Assembly (NCBI GenBank): GCA_020432165.1 | Contig: JAGQGU010000001.1 | Location: 182,655 to 246,654, forward strand | DNA from: Thermomicrobiales bacterium | Lineage (GTDB): Bacteria > Chloroflexota > Chloroflexia > Thermomicrobiales > UBA6265 | Direction of reading: 5' to 3' | DNA length: 64,000 nt | Part shown: piece after piece, positions 1 to 8,787 of the stretch | How the letters are laid out: each line of letters begins with the position of its first letter | Numbering within the stretch: the first letter of the stretch is position 1 | The notes under the pieces: model-generated | Told to the model about the DNA's origin: nothing | What the model saw: the letters and a program-made list of their open reading frames with translations, nothing else | The model's database searches: none | Program-made: the position numbers and the translations under genes

Positions 1-845
1 GCAAACGCCTGGAGCAACGTCGGCAGGTCTTCGAAGACGAAATCTGGCAGAATCTCACTCTCCGCCACCATCTGCCGTGTGGTTAATCCGGTAAGGACCA
101 GTGCCGTCATCATGCCTGCGCGTTGCGCCGAGAGCACATCGGTATCGAGTCGATCACCAACCATTACAGCCTCACCGATGTGGCAGCCGAGCTGCTCTGC
201 CGCCTTTGTCATCATCAGTGGTTCCGGTTTGCCGACGATCAGTGGCTGCACCCGACTTGCGACGGCAATACCGGCGATACAGGCGCCGGCGCCTGGCTGA
301 TAGCCGTGCTCGGTGGGCAGACGATCGTCCGCATTGGTCGCGATGAAGCGCGCCCCATGCCCGATCGCGGAGACAGCTCGGGTCATCTTCTGATAGGTAA
401 AGTCGAAATCGAGCCCAGCCACCACCACATTGGCACTCGCGGGATCATCGTCCTCAGCAACGATCTGGAAATCTGTACCGGTCTGCAGAATGGAGGCAAT
501 CGAGGGCTGACCGACGCACAGAATCCGCGCATTGTCTGGAATCGATTCATCGTCGCGCAGCAGATCACGCGTGACGGTTGTGGATGTCTGAATCTGATCT
601 GCACTTACTGTCACTCCCATCGCTGCCAAACGCTCGACAAAGTCCTGCTGGGTGGCAGTGGAGTTGTTCGTCCCTAGTACGAATGGGACATCGCGCAACC
701 GGAGCATATCAAAGAGATCGTTCACGCCGGGTAGAAGCCGCGATCCGAGATAGATGACGCCATCCATATCGAAGACGAATCCCTTTGCGGCCCGCAACCG
801 GTCGTAATGATGCGTGATCGCTTCCTTCTTCCCAGAATCCGACAT
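1..845 (-). CDS. HAD-superfamily phosphatase, NagD-like (3' end outside window)
   Basis: Read on the minus strand from the ATG at 843-845, the frame stays open to the window edge, so about 280 residues are visible and the C-terminus is missing. HAD motif I, DMDGVIYLG, lies near residue 26, with D26 as nucleophile and D28 as acid/base. A motif IV VGDRLDTDV follows much later. The large cap between them is the C2 type of the NagD / 4-nitrophenylphosphatase branch. Members dephosphorylate small sugar phosphates or nucleotides in the cytoplasm; the substrate cannot be read here. It is divergent from the M20 peptidase gene across a 66-base gap. Family is secure, substrate unknown. Confidence 0.9.
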   Translation of the reverse strand, partial: MSDSGKKEAITHHYDRLRAAKGFVFDMDGVIYLGSRLLPGVNDLFDMLRLRDVPFVLGTNNSTATQQDFVERLAAMGVTVSADQIQTSTTVTRDLLRDDESIPDNARILCVGQPSIASILQTGTDFQIVAEDDDPASANVVVAGLDFDFTYQKMTRAVSAIGHGARFIATNADDRLPTEHGYQPGAGACIAGIAVASRVQPLIVGKPEPLMMTKAAEQLGCHIGEAVMVGDRLDTDVLSAQRAGMMTALVLTGLTTRQMVAESEILPDFVFEDLPTLLQAF

Positions 846-911
846 TTAGGCGAAACTCCTTATACGCGCATTTGCGATTTACCTCTCAGCAACTATAGGA
901 GGATTCGTCCC

Positions 912-2132
912 ATGGATGCCAAGCGTACCCTGTCCGATCTCGAAGATGCCGTATTGAGTCTGATCTCCGAGGATGAGATCGTTGCCTTCCACCGGGGATT
1001 GGTGCAGATTCCTTCTGTCAATCCCCCCGGTGATTGTGTCGATAACATCGCCTTTGTGCAGAAGCCGCTGGAGGAAGCCGGTTTCTCCATCGACTACATC
1101 TTCGATGATCCAACCCAGCCGAATATCGCCGCCAGCTACGGACCGACCGGTGGTAAGAAACTGCTCGTAAACGCCCACGTCGATGTGGTGCCGATCGGCG
1201 AGCGTTCCGCCTGGAAGCATGAGCCTTTCGGTGCGGAAGTGGAGGATGGCAAGATCTACGGACGTGGTGCTGGCGACGACAAGGCCAGTGTGACCGCGCA
1301 GGTAATCGCCTCGCTTGCGTTGCAGCGGAGCGGTATCCCTCTGAAGGGGCAGCTTATCTACACTTGCGTTTCCGATGAGGAGAATGGTGGTGTGCACGGG
1401 GCCTCTCTCGTCGCTGAGAAGTACCCAGATCCAGATTGGGCCATCGTTGGCGAACAGACATTGAATCGCGTCGCGGTCGGTGAAAAAGGTGGCGCGGGTG
1501 TTCAATTTGTTGTCCACGGAAAAACCGCCCACGGTGCGCTTCCCTGGGAAGGTGCCAACGCCATTGAGGGCGCAGCCGAGATCATCGTGGCGCTTCGTCG
1601 CGAGTACTGGCCCAAGCTGAAGGATCGCGTTCACTGGGCTTTCAAGCCATCCAGTGCTTCTGTCAACATGATTAGTGGTGGTGTGAAAGCAAACGTTGTG
1701 CCGGATCGCGCGACGCTGCTCATCGACCGTCGCATTGTTCCTGGCGAGAAGCCGGACGATGTCCGCAATGAGATGTTCGAGATCGCCAAGCAGGCGATTC
1801 AGAACGTTCCTGGTTGCACCGTGGAGATGGAAATTGGTTTCCCGGGTAAGGAGGCTAACGCCAATGCCGTTACCGATCCGTTGGTGGTGGCGATGTTGGG
1901 AGCCAACGAGAAGCTGGGTTTGAACACCGAGCCAACCGGCTTCAGTATGGGCACCGATGGTCGTTTCTGGAACGCCAAGGGTGTTCCCACCATCATCTAC
2001 GGACCTGGCGATCCGAGCCTGGCCCATATTCCGGATGAGTGGGTTGGGATCGACGAAATGGTCGATGCTGCCCGTGCGTATGCTGTCGCAATGGTTCGCC
2101 TGCTTGGCGATTACGAGGGGAACAACAACTAA
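912..2132 (+). CDS. M20 family metallopeptidase, ArgE/DapE type
   Basis: This 406-residue protein is a two-zinc hydrolase of the ArgE/DapE/CPG2 group, which removes acyl or aminoacyl groups from small peptides and amino acids. Visible ligands and catalytic residues are H89 and D91 in HVDVVP, D122 in GRGAGDDKA, and the Glu pair E156-E157 in SDEENGG. A late His in LAHIPDE fits the last zinc ligand. An in-frame ATG exists at 807, but the start at 912 is chosen because AGGAGGA sits just upstream at 897-903. The stop overlaps the next gene by one base (TAATG), so the two peptidases are co-translated. The true substrate is not determined by sequence. Confidence 0.93.
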   Translation: MDAKRTLSDLEDAVLSLISEDEIVAFHRGLVQIPSVNPPGDCVDNIAFVQKPLEEAGFSIDYIFDDPTQPNIAASYGPTGGKKLLVNAHVDVVPIGERSAWKHEPFGAEVEDGKIYGRGAGDDKASVTAQVIASLALQRSGIPLKGQLIYTCVSDEENGGVHGASLVAEKYPDPDWAIVGEQTLNRVAVGEKGGAGVQFVVHGKTAHGALPWEGANAIEGAAEIIVALRREYWPKLKDRVHWAFKPSSASVNMISGGVKANVVPDRATLLIDRRIVPGEKPDDVRNEMFEIAKQAIQNVPGCTVEMEIGFPGKEANANAVTDPLVVAMLGANEKLGLNTEPTGFSMGTDGRFWNAKGVPTIIYGPGDPSLAHIPDEWVGIDEMVDAARAYAVAMVRLLGDYEGNNN

Positions 2133-3496
2133 TGACCGATCTCAATGCGGTTTACACCTACGTCGATGAGCATGCCGAGGAGTACATCGCCCAGCTGCAG
2201 AAGATGCTGAATCAACCCAGCATCGCTGCCCAGGGCGTTGGTATGACCGAGATGGCTGCGATGGTGCAGCAGGATATGGATGCGCTCGGGTTTGAGACTG
2301 AACAGTACGATACCCGCGGCGGCTTCCCGGTGGTTTATGGCGAGAAAGCGGGCAAGGCTGACAAGACGTTGGTCTTCTACGATCACTACGATGTTCAGCC
2401 CGCAGATCCTCTTGATCTCTGGACCTCCGATCCGTGGAGCGGCGAGATTCGGGATGGCAAAATCTGGGCGCGCGGTGTTGCCGATAACAAAGGCAATATC
2501 GCGGCTCGTTTTGCGGCGATTGATGCCTGGCAGAAGATCGTTGGCGAGCTTCCTCTCAATCTTAAGTTCATCATTGAGGGTGAGGAAGAGATTGGCTCAA
2601 TGCATCTCCAGAACTTCATCGATGACCACAACGATCTCTGCCAGGCCGATGCCTGCATTTGGGAGTTTGGTGGTCGCGATATCGATGATCGCCCCCAGAT
2701 TCACCTCGGTCTGAAGGGTATCTGCTACGTCGAGTTGCGTGTCTCCGGTGCTCGCCGGGATTGGCACTCTTCGCAGGCAACCTCGATCCCCAATCCTGCC
2801 TGGCGGTTGGTTTGGGCACTCTCCACGCTGAAGGGGCCGGACGATCGCATCCTTATCCCAGGCTTCTATGACAAGGTGAAAGCTGCCACCGAGGCGGAGC
2901 TTCAGGCGCTGGAGAATCTCCCGGATACCGAACAGATTCTGCTTGATGATGCCCAGATCCCTGGCTTCATCAATGGCCTTACCGGCATGGAGCTCAAACT
3001 CAAGGATTACTTCGAGCCGACCTGCACGATCTCGGGACTGCTCAGTGGCTACACCGAGAAGGGTCAGAAGACGGTTCTGCCAAGCAAGGCGATGGCCAAG
3101 ATCGATATGCGGCTGGTAGCCGATCAGGATCCTCACGAGATCTATGCGCTCTTGCGGAAGCACCTCAATGACAACGGTTTTACGGATATCGAGAGCGAGC
3201 TGGTTGGTGCCGGTTATCCATCGCGCACCAGCCTGGATGCACCGATCGCGCGCGTGGTCGCGGAGACTTATGAAGAGGTTTTCGGCCAGGAGCCAGTGAT
3301 CTATCCAACCAGCTCTGGTTCCGGACCGTGGTATCAACTCTGTGATGCTTTCGGGATTGATGCTGCGACTGCCGGTGTCGGCAATGGCTATAGCCAGGCG
3401 CACGCACCCGACGAGAACATCAACGTGGAGGACTACATCCTCGGTATCAAGCACATCGTGGCGATCATGGATCGTTTCGCACAGAGCGAGGGCTGA
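2132..3496 (+). CDS. M20 family dipeptidase (CNDP-like)
   Basis: This 454-residue protein is a second M20 peptidase, of the longer carnosinase/CNDP-like dipeptidase branch. Metal and catalytic residues are H85 and D87 in YDHYDVQP, D118 in ARGVADNKG, and E151-E152 in EGEEEIGS. A dimerisation insert occupies the middle third, and there is a conserved late segment SSGSGPWYQL. The start ATG at 2132 shares a base with the upstream stop. Members cleave dipeptides or N-acyl amino acids in the cytoplasm. With the preceding M20 gene and the following serine hydrolase it forms a three-gene run that looks devoted to peptide or amide breakdown. That shared role is inference. Confidence 0.93.
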   Translation: MTDLNAVYTYVDEHAEEYIAQLQKMLNQPSIAAQGVGMTEMAAMVQQDMDALGFETEQYDTRGGFPVVYGEKAGKADKTLVFYDHYDVQPADPLDLWTSDPWSGEIRDGKIWARGVADNKGNIAARFAAIDAWQKIVGELPLNLKFIIEGEEEIGSMHLQNFIDDHNDLCQADACIWEFGGRDIDDRPQIHLGLKGICYVELRVSGARRDWHSSQATSIPNPAWRLVWALSTLKGPDDRILIPGFYDKVKAATEAELQALENLPDTEQILLDDAQIPGFINGLTGMELKLKDYFEPTCTISGLLSGYTEKGQKTVLPSKAMAKIDMRLVADQDPHEIYALLRKHLNDNGFTDIESELVGAGYPSRTSLDAPIARVVAETYEEVFGQEPVIYPTSSGSGPWYQLCDAFGIDAATAGVGNGYSQAHAPDENINVEDYILGIKHIVAIMDRFAQSEG

Positions 3497-3501
3497 TTGT
3501 C

Positions 3502-4890
3502 GTGACAGATGACGTAAAGGCGATCAAGACAGCTCTGGCATATGCCAGCAAATGGCTCGCATTCCAACACCAATACAATCCCTATGTGGGTGCGCAGGTC
3601 GCGGTGCGGGTGGATGGCGAACTCCTTATGAACGAGGCGTTCGGAATGGCCGATATCGAGAACGATATCGCGCTCACTACCGACCATCTCTTCCGTATCG
3701 CTTCACATTCCAAGACCTTCACCGGCATTGCTATCATGCAGCTTGTCGAGGCAGGCAAGTTGCGTCTGGACGATACTGTTGGCCAACACATCCCGGAACT
3801 TGCCGGGAGTGGCATTGCCGATGTTACCGTGAGGCAGCTGGCAAGCCATATGGGAGGCGTTATTCGCGATGGCGATAATGCAGACTGGTGGGAGCTTGGC
3901 AAGCCATTTCCGAATCGGAAAGAACTCCTCACCCTTGCCAGAAAACACGGCAAGGTTCTGGAGAGCAATGTCGAGTTCAAGTACAGCAATATTGGCTTCT
4001 CGCTTCTCGGTGTAATCATCGAACATGCTTCCGGTATGCCATACCGCGATTACGTAACAGCAAACATTGTTGATAAATTGGGGCTTAAGGACACTGGTCC
4101 CGATCTTAACATGGATCGCATAGATGACTATGCAGTTGGTTACTCCAGTCGCGTGCACGGCCCGAAACGCATCCCGATCGACCACATCGATACATTCGAG
4201 GAGAGTTCGGCGACCGGATTTTATGCGACAGCGTCCGATCTGACGGGCTATTTCCAGGCTCATATTTCAGGCGACACACGACTGATTACTGACGCCAGCA
4301 AACGAACCATGCAACAGAAGATCGGGGAGTCCACCGAGATCAGCTGGTACGGTATCGGACTGGTTATTGAAAAGCTTGGCGATCGTACCTATATCGGTCA
4401 CTCCGGCGGCTACCCGGGGCACATCACCATGAGCAAGACCGATGTTGGTCGAAAACTTAGTGTGAGCGTTCTGACAAACACGAACGATGGTCCGGCCGCC
4501 GTTCTCTGCGCGGGTATCCTGGCCTTGATCGAACTGGCGGTCTCCCCGAAGGCCCCTGTCAGCCAGCCAGGTAAGCCGAGAGATCTCAAGAAGTTTGAGG
4601 GTCGTTTCGCGACCCTTTGGGGCCTAACGGACATCGTCAATCTGGGTGGTCGCCTCTATGCGCTCGCGCCAACGCTGGATGATCCGGCCGGTATGGCAGT
4701 GGAATTGGAAGTGACGGGCGAGAATACGCTTAAGCGCGTGGGCGGACCCAAGGGCGGTTCGCGCGGTGAAGAGATCGTCTATCATTTTGACGCAAAGGGT
4801 AAGGTGAGCAAGATCGAAGGTGGGCACACGATGTTGCCAGTCGATCAGTTCACGCTTCCGGAAAGGGTGACGCGCCCAACCAGGAAGTAG
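3502..4890 (+). CDS. Serine hydrolase, beta-lactamase class C / penicillin-binding-protein fold
   Basis: The GTG start is five bases after the upstream stop. The 462-residue product has the three class-C signatures: S68-x-x-K71 in RIASHSKTFTG, a YSN motif in EFKYSNIGFSLLG near residue 161, and an HSGG box in place of KTG near residue 300. The last hundred residues form a separate beta-rich C-terminal domain. No signal peptide is visible, so it is probably cytoplasmic. Relatives include esterases, D-aminopeptidases and DD-peptidases. The operon with two M20 peptidases favours peptide or amide substrates over cell-wall work, but this is inference. Calling it an antibiotic-resistance beta-lactamase would not be justified. 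Confidence 0.9.
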   Translation: MTDDVKAIKTALAYASKWLAFQHQYNPYVGAQVAVRVDGELLMNEAFGMADIENDIALTTDHLFRIASHSKTFTGIAIMQLVEAGKLRLDDTVGQHIPELAGSGIADVTVRQLASHMGGVIRDGDNADWWELGKPFPNRKELLTLARKHGKVLESNVEFKYSNIGFSLLGVIIEHASGMPYRDYVTANIVDKLGLKDTGPDLNMDRIDDYAVGYSSRVHGPKRIPIDHIDTFEESSATGFYATASDLTGYFQAHISGDTRLITDASKRTMQQKIGESTEISWYGIGLVIEKLGDRTYIGHSGGYPGHITMSKTDVGRKLSVSVLTNTNDGPAAVLCAGILALIELAVSPKAPVSQPGKPRDLKKFEGRFATLWGLTDIVNLGGRLYALAPTLDDPAGMAVELEVTGENTLKRVGGPKGGSRGEEIVYHFDAKGKVSKIEGGHTMLPVDQFTLPERVTRPTRK

Positions 4891-4898
4891 GGGGCAGT

Positions 4899-6059
4899 AT
4901 GGCCAGGGATCCTGAGTCGAATCAACCAGAACACTCCGAGATCAAAGGATTCTCCCGGCCGGACCCACGCACTGTCTCGTCAATCTATATAGCGCTCATG
5001 CTCGTTGTTCTGAGTGTGGGCGCTATTTGGGTTATGGTCCAGGCCAAATCCATTCTCGTGCTCTTCTTCGTGGCACTACTCATCGCCTGCAGTCTCGATA
5101 GTCCCGTAAAGCGGCTGGAAAAGTGGGGAACGCCACGGGCGGCGGCAATCCTCTTGCTCTTCTCCCTGGTGGGTGCATTTGCTGTCGGAGCAATCTGGTA
5201 CGCGGTGCCGCCTCTTATTGGCCAACTCTCAGAGACTGTTGATTCTCTGCCGGATCGGGCCAGGCAGTTTCAGCAACTTCGGGAGCGTATCGACTCTCTG
5301 AAGACCGACTATCCGATGCTGGAAGATGTGGAGGATCAGGCAATCAGTTCGCTGAGCGGATTCGTCACCTCACTCTCACAGTGGGTCGTGGGTGTACCCG
5401 CCCTGATTACACTCGCGATCTTCGTCGTCACCAGCCTGTTCACGCTTTCCTTCCTCATGCTGATGTCATGGTCCAGTATTAAGGTGTCATTCTTTCGGCT
5501 TGTCCATCCAAATCATCGCGCGGTGGTAGAGCGGGTCATTACCTCGTCGGGAGAGCGACTGGGTGCCTATGTACGTGCCAAGTTCATCATCTGCACGGTG
5601 GTGGGCGTCTGGATGTACATCGTGATGATTCTTCTGGGCTCGCAGATCGCCCTGCTGATAGCGATAGTCGCAGCCATGTTCGAGATTATTCCGCGCATCG
5701 GTCCACTCATCGCTCGCATGCTTATCGTGGTGGCAGTGCTGCCGTTGGGGTGGAAAGCGGTTCTTATCGCATTTGCGCTTCACATGGTGATCGACAACAT
5801 CAAGGGTTCATGGCTGTCCCCATTGATCGAAGGACACCAAGTAGAGGTGCACCCGCTGACAGCATTTGCCGCGGTCATGATTGGCGCAGTCATCATGGGC
5901 TGGATGGGCGCACTTATCGCTGTGCCGACTGCGGCTGTGGTGCAAGTGATCTTTGAAGAAGTGATTGTTCCGTGGCGATTGCGCCAACTGAATCTGGCCG
6001 ACTCAGTGCCGGATTTGGAGCGACGCGATCCGATGGAAGATCCGGGTGAACCGTCCTAG
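4899..6059 (+). CDS. AI-2E family transporter (PerM-like membrane protein)
   Basis: This 386-residue integral membrane protein begins eight bases after the hydrolase stop. It has two membrane helices near residues 30-75, another pair around 85-115, a soluble amphipathic middle (roughly 115-170), and then four to five further helices up to about residue 350. The conserved segment PRIGPLIARM and a late GSWLSPLIEGHQVEVHPL are typical of the AI-2E / PerM permease family. Members have been linked to export of autoinducer-2 or to sodium/proton exchange, so the substrate stays open. It is followed convergently by the GNAT gene with a nine-base gap. Confidence 0.9.
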   Translation: MARDPESNQPEHSEIKGFSRPDPRTVSSIYIALMLVVLSVGAIWVMVQAKSILVLFFVALLIACSLDSPVKRLEKWGTPRAAAILLLFSLVGAFAVGAIWYAVPPLIGQLSETVDSLPDRARQFQQLRERIDSLKTDYPMLEDVEDQAISSLSGFVTSLSQWVVGVPALITLAIFVVTSLFTLSFLMLMSWSSIKVSFFRLVHPNHRAVVERVITSSGERLGAYVRAKFIICTVVGVWMYIVMILLGSQIALLIAIVAAMFEIIPRIGPLIARMLIVVAVLPLGWKAVLIAFALHMVIDNIKGSWLSPLIEGHQVEVHPLTAFAAVMIGAVIMGWMGALIAVPTAAVVQVIFEEVIVPWRLRQLNLADSVPDLERRDPMEDPGEPS

Positions 6060-6068
6060 GCTATTGCA

Positions 6069-6587
6069 TCACGGTCGCCACTCAAATACCTGCACCGATG
6101 TCCCCTGGCGCACTTCAATCTCGTCCGTCGGAGTGAATCCCTGACTCACGTAATAGGCGACAAGTCGCTTGTCTCCACCCGACCAGCAGTCGACCCGCAT
6201 CAATCCAATACCCTCCTCAATAGTTCGCGCGCGGGCGCGTTGTATGAGTTGATGGCCGATTCCTTCGCCGCGGTGGGCTGGTGATGCGATCAGGAGTTTG
6301 AGGTAACGTTCGGGTTCGTCGACTGGTGGTACATACGGCATGGGATGATCGGTGAGCACACTGGCGCCAACGACCTTACTCTCAACCTCCGCGACGGTAA
6401 ACTCGCCTCTGGTGAGAATATCGGCAACAAACTCAGTCCTTTGAGGATTGGTGGAAAACGGTTCGCTGCCCCACTGCGCTGAACGACCACGTGCAACGAG
6501 CCATTCGATGTTGTCATCGAAGAGCCTCAGTACGTCAGCGAGATCGTCAGGTGTACCGGGACGGAAGTTGAGCATCGTTCCACTCAC
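6069..6587 (-). CDS. GNAT family N-acetyltransferase
   Basis: This 172-residue single-domain acetyltransferase carries the GNAT motif A pyrophosphate-binding segment HRGEGIGHQLIQRA near residue 115, followed by a motif B region with YYVSQGFTPTDEI. Members transfer an acetyl group from acetyl-CoA to an amine on a small molecule, peptide or protein. Nothing nearby indicates the acceptor. The start could be at 6587 or at a second ATG four codons later (6575); neither has a strong ribosome site. It lies just downstream of the thrS terminator on the same strand, so it is probably a separate transcript. Confidence 0.88.
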   Translation of the reverse strand: MSGTMLNFRPGTPDDLADVLRLFDDNIEWLVARGRSAQWGSEPFSTNPQRTEFVADILTRGEFTVAEVESKVVGASVLTDHPMPYVPPVDEPERYLKLLIASPAHRGEGIGHQLIQRARARTIEEGIGLMRVDCWSGGDKRLVAYYVSQGFTPTDEIEVRQGTSVQVFEWRP

Positions 6588-6602
6588 AATTCTGTGCGAC
6601 GC

Positions 6603-6637
6603 GAATGCAAAGAGCCGATCGCCCTTGCGATCGGCTC
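6603..6637 (-). terminator. Intrinsic terminator after thrS
   Basis: The inverted repeat GAGCCGATCGC (6612-6622) / GCGATCGGCTC (6627-6637) gives a perfect 11-bp stem with a four-base loop. It is followed on the minus strand by TTTGCATT. It sits 13 bases past the thrS stop and separates thrS from the GNAT gene. Confidence 0.75.
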
Positions 6638-6649
6638 CATCATGTTGCG

Positions 6650-8458
6650 TTATCCGATCACCGCTCGCGGCTGCACCAGATCGAGACTCTTCGTCTCAAT
6701 CACCGGCCGGATCATCTCTTCAAAGGCACTGACCGTCATTGCGCCAAGATCGTCTCCTGTGCGCAAGCGGACAGCCACACTGTCAGCCTCGGCTTCGCGT
6801 GCACCGATGACGAGCATGTACGGGATCTTCTGCAGCTGCGCCTGTCGAATCTTGGCCTGCATGCGACCACTGCCCGAGCTCAGCTCGGCGCGGATGCCCG
6901 CATCTTTCAGGCGCTGCTCAACCTGCTTCGCAAACGGAATCTGATCATCCGTCACCGTGATGATGCTTGCCTGTACCGGTGCCAACCACGCCGGGAATGC
7001 GCCCGCGTAATGCTCGATCAGTCCACCGACAAAGCGCTCCATCGAACCCAGCAGTGTGCGGTGAATCATGGCGGCACGGTGCCTGCCTCCGTCCTCAGCC
7101 ACATAGTTCACATCGAACCGCTCGGGCAGGTTGAAGTCCACCTGAATCGTTGGACCCGTCCACGCGCGACCGAGGGCATCCAGCCATTTGATATCGATCT
7201 TGGGGCCATAGAAGGCACCCTCGCCAGCATCAATCTTGTACTTCATCCCACGGCTCTCGAGCGCTTGCCGCAGCGTTTCTGTGGCTTCATCCCAGATCTC
7301 GTCCGAGCCGATTGCTTTCGCCGGCTTCGTGCAGAGGTAGACCTCCAACCCGTATCCGAAGACGTCTGCCATGTGGAGCGCCAGATCAATTACACCACCG
7401 ACTTCGCCCGCTACCTGCTCGTGCGTGCAGAAGATGTGACTATCGTCCTGCGTGAAGCCGCGTACGCGCAGCATCCCATGCAATGTGCCGGAGCGCTCAA
7501 ACCGGTAGACCGTGCCCAGTTCGGCGAGACGAATCGGCAACTCGCGATAGCTGTGGATGCCATTGTTGTAGATGGCGATATGGCCCGGGCAGTTCATCGG
7601 TTTGAGGTAGTAATCCACCTCTTCGATGCTCATTGGGCTGTACATATTTTCGCCGTACGTTTCCAGGTGGCCGCTCGTCTTGTAGATCTTCTCGCTGGCG
7701 ATGTGTGGTGTGTAAACGAGATCGTACCCGCGCTTGAGTTGCTCCTGCTGCTCGAACTGTTCAATCAGGTAGCGGATGAGCGCACCCTTGGGGTGCCACA
7801 GGATGAGGCCTGGCCCAATCTCCTCGTTCACCGAGAAGAGATCGAGTTCCTTGCCCAACTTCCGATGATCGCGCTTGGCAGCTTCCTCCAGCTTGTGCAG
7901 GTAATCGTCCAGCTCTTCCTTGCTGTTGAACGCTGTGCCATAGATGCGTTGCAGCATTGGTCGATTCTCATCGCCACGCCAGTAGGCACCGGCAACCGAT
8001 TGCAGCTTGAATGGACCGATCTCCTTCGTACTCTCCACGTGCGGACCGCGGCAGAGATCGAGGAAATCGCCTTGCTGGTATGTGCTTATCACTTCGCCTT
8101 CCGGGAAGTTCGCAATCAGTTCCAGCTTGTACGGATTGTTCTTGAAAATCTCCATCGCTTCCTCGCGGGAGACTTCCTTGCGTTCAAAGACTTCGTTCTT
8201 GTTTTTGTGCTTGATCATGCGCTTTTCGATCTCTTTGAGATCGTCAGGCGTGAGCGCCCGCGGCAGATCGAAGTCGTAATAGAAGCCATTCTCGATCGCT
8301 GGTCCGATACCGAATTTGGCTTCCGGGAATACTTCCTGCACAGCTTCTGCCATCAGGTGGGCTGTGGAGTGACGCATGCGCGCCAACTCGTATGCTGCGC
8401 GATCCTCGGGATCGACAGCAATATCCATATGTTCTACATCTTGCTCCTGGGCAACCAT
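6650..8458 (-). CDS. thrS: Threonyl-tRNA synthetase, lacking the N-terminal TGS domain
   Basis: This 602-residue class II synthetase charges tRNA-Thr. The editing domain starts almost at once with the HxxxH motif in RHSTAHLMA near residue 28 and continues to DLCRGPHV. The catalytic core contains MNCPGHIAIY and RFERSGTLHGMLRVR, and the anticodon-binding domain ends the protein. Typical ThrRS proteins carry a TGS domain of about 60 residues before the editing domain; here it is absent, and the in-frame upstream sequence up to 8518 is T-box leader, not TGS. The start ATG at 8458 is preceded by GAAAGGAG. Expression is expected to be controlled by the T-box directly upstream. Confidence 0.96.
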   Translation of the reverse strand: MVAQEQDVEHMDIAVDPEDRAAYELARMRHSTAHLMAEAVQEVFPEAKFGIGPAIENGFYYDFDLPRALTPDDLKEIEKRMIKHKNKNEVFERKEVSREEAMEIFKNNPYKLELIANFPEGEVISTYQQGDFLDLCRGPHVESTKEIGPFKLQSVAGAYWRGDENRPMLQRIYGTAFNSKEELDDYLHKLEEAAKRDHRKLGKELDLFSVNEEIGPGLILWHPKGALIRYLIEQFEQQEQLKRGYDLVYTPHIASEKIYKTSGHLETYGENMYSPMSIEEVDYYLKPMNCPGHIAIYNNGIHSYRELPIRLAELGTVYRFERSGTLHGMLRVRGFTQDDSHIFCTHEQVAGEVGGVIDLALHMADVFGYGLEVYLCTKPAKAIGSDEIWDEATETLRQALESRGMKYKIDAGEGAFYGPKIDIKWLDALGRAWTGPTIQVDFNLPERFDVNYVAEDGGRHRAAMIHRTLLGSMERFVGGLIEHYAGAFPAWLAPVQASIITVTDDQIPFAKQVEQRLKDAGIRAELSSGSGRMQAKIRQAQLQKIPYMLVIGAREAEADSVAVRLRTGDDLGAMTVSAFEEMIRPVIETKSLDLVQPRAVIG

Positions 8459-8488
8459 GAGTGTGGCTCCTTTCGCTGAAGCGCTGTT

Positions 8489-8752
8489 GCGAAAACGAAA
8501 ACGACCCGATGTCCGCAAAGGGACGCCGGGCCAGACGTGGTTCCACCCTCATTCCGAAGTACGTAGATGAGTACTTCGCTTGATTGCGCCTGATATCGGA
8601 GGCTTCCGGAATCGGTTGAGGCCTGTTGCCGTTCACCGTTCTGCTCACAGATGGTAGCCACGTGCTTGTTTACGAGCCGATTTTCACCGTTCTCGGCCTC
8701 TCTGAACGCAACACAACACCGGCGTTGTTCTGATCAACGCACATCTTCAGTT
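8489..8752 (-). promoter_or_regulatory. T-box riboswitch leader of thrS
   Basis: The minus-strand leader carries the T-box AGGGTGGAACCACG at 8536-8549. Its UGGA can pair with the NCCA end of uncharged tRNA having a U discriminator. Upstream is a clean stem III hairpin, GAAGTAC / GTACTTC (about 8557-8577). The distal stem I signature AGAGAG...CGGTGAAAATCGG lies near 8672-8703. The likely specifier is ACC (Thr) at 8653-8655, on the 3' side of stem I and followed by A. A competing terminator, CCCG..GTCC / GGAC..CGGG (8505-8530) with TCGTTTTCGTTTT after it, indicates transcriptional control. Low charging of tRNA-Thr should favour readthrough into thrS. T-box identity is firm; the specifier call is less so. 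Confidence 0.92.
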
Positions 8753-8758
8753 GGGTAG

Positions 8759-8787
8759 AGAGTAGGGTGGTAAAGCCCGAATGTCAA
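8759..8787 (-). promoter_or_regulatory. Sigma-70-type promoter for the thrS T-box transcript
   Basis: On the minus strand TTGACA (8782-8787) is followed after exactly 17 bases by TACTCT (8759-8764). The start of transcription would fall near 8752, just ahead of stem I. The -35 box overlaps the last codons of the carboxypeptidase gene. Confidence 0.65.

Noticed and set aside
879-2027. Open frame of 382 codons antisense to the first M20 peptidase
   Set aside because: A codon-phase shadow of a strongly coding gene; no ribosome site or family motif.
3502-4890. Possible antibiotic-resistance beta-lactamase
   Set aside because: Only the broad class-C fold is visible; no signal peptide and an operon with peptidases point to a general hydrolase.
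6605-8479. Open frame of 624 codons on the plus strand
   Set aside because: It lies wholly antisense to thrS, whose motifs are clear. The antisense translation has no recognisable motif and unusual composition.
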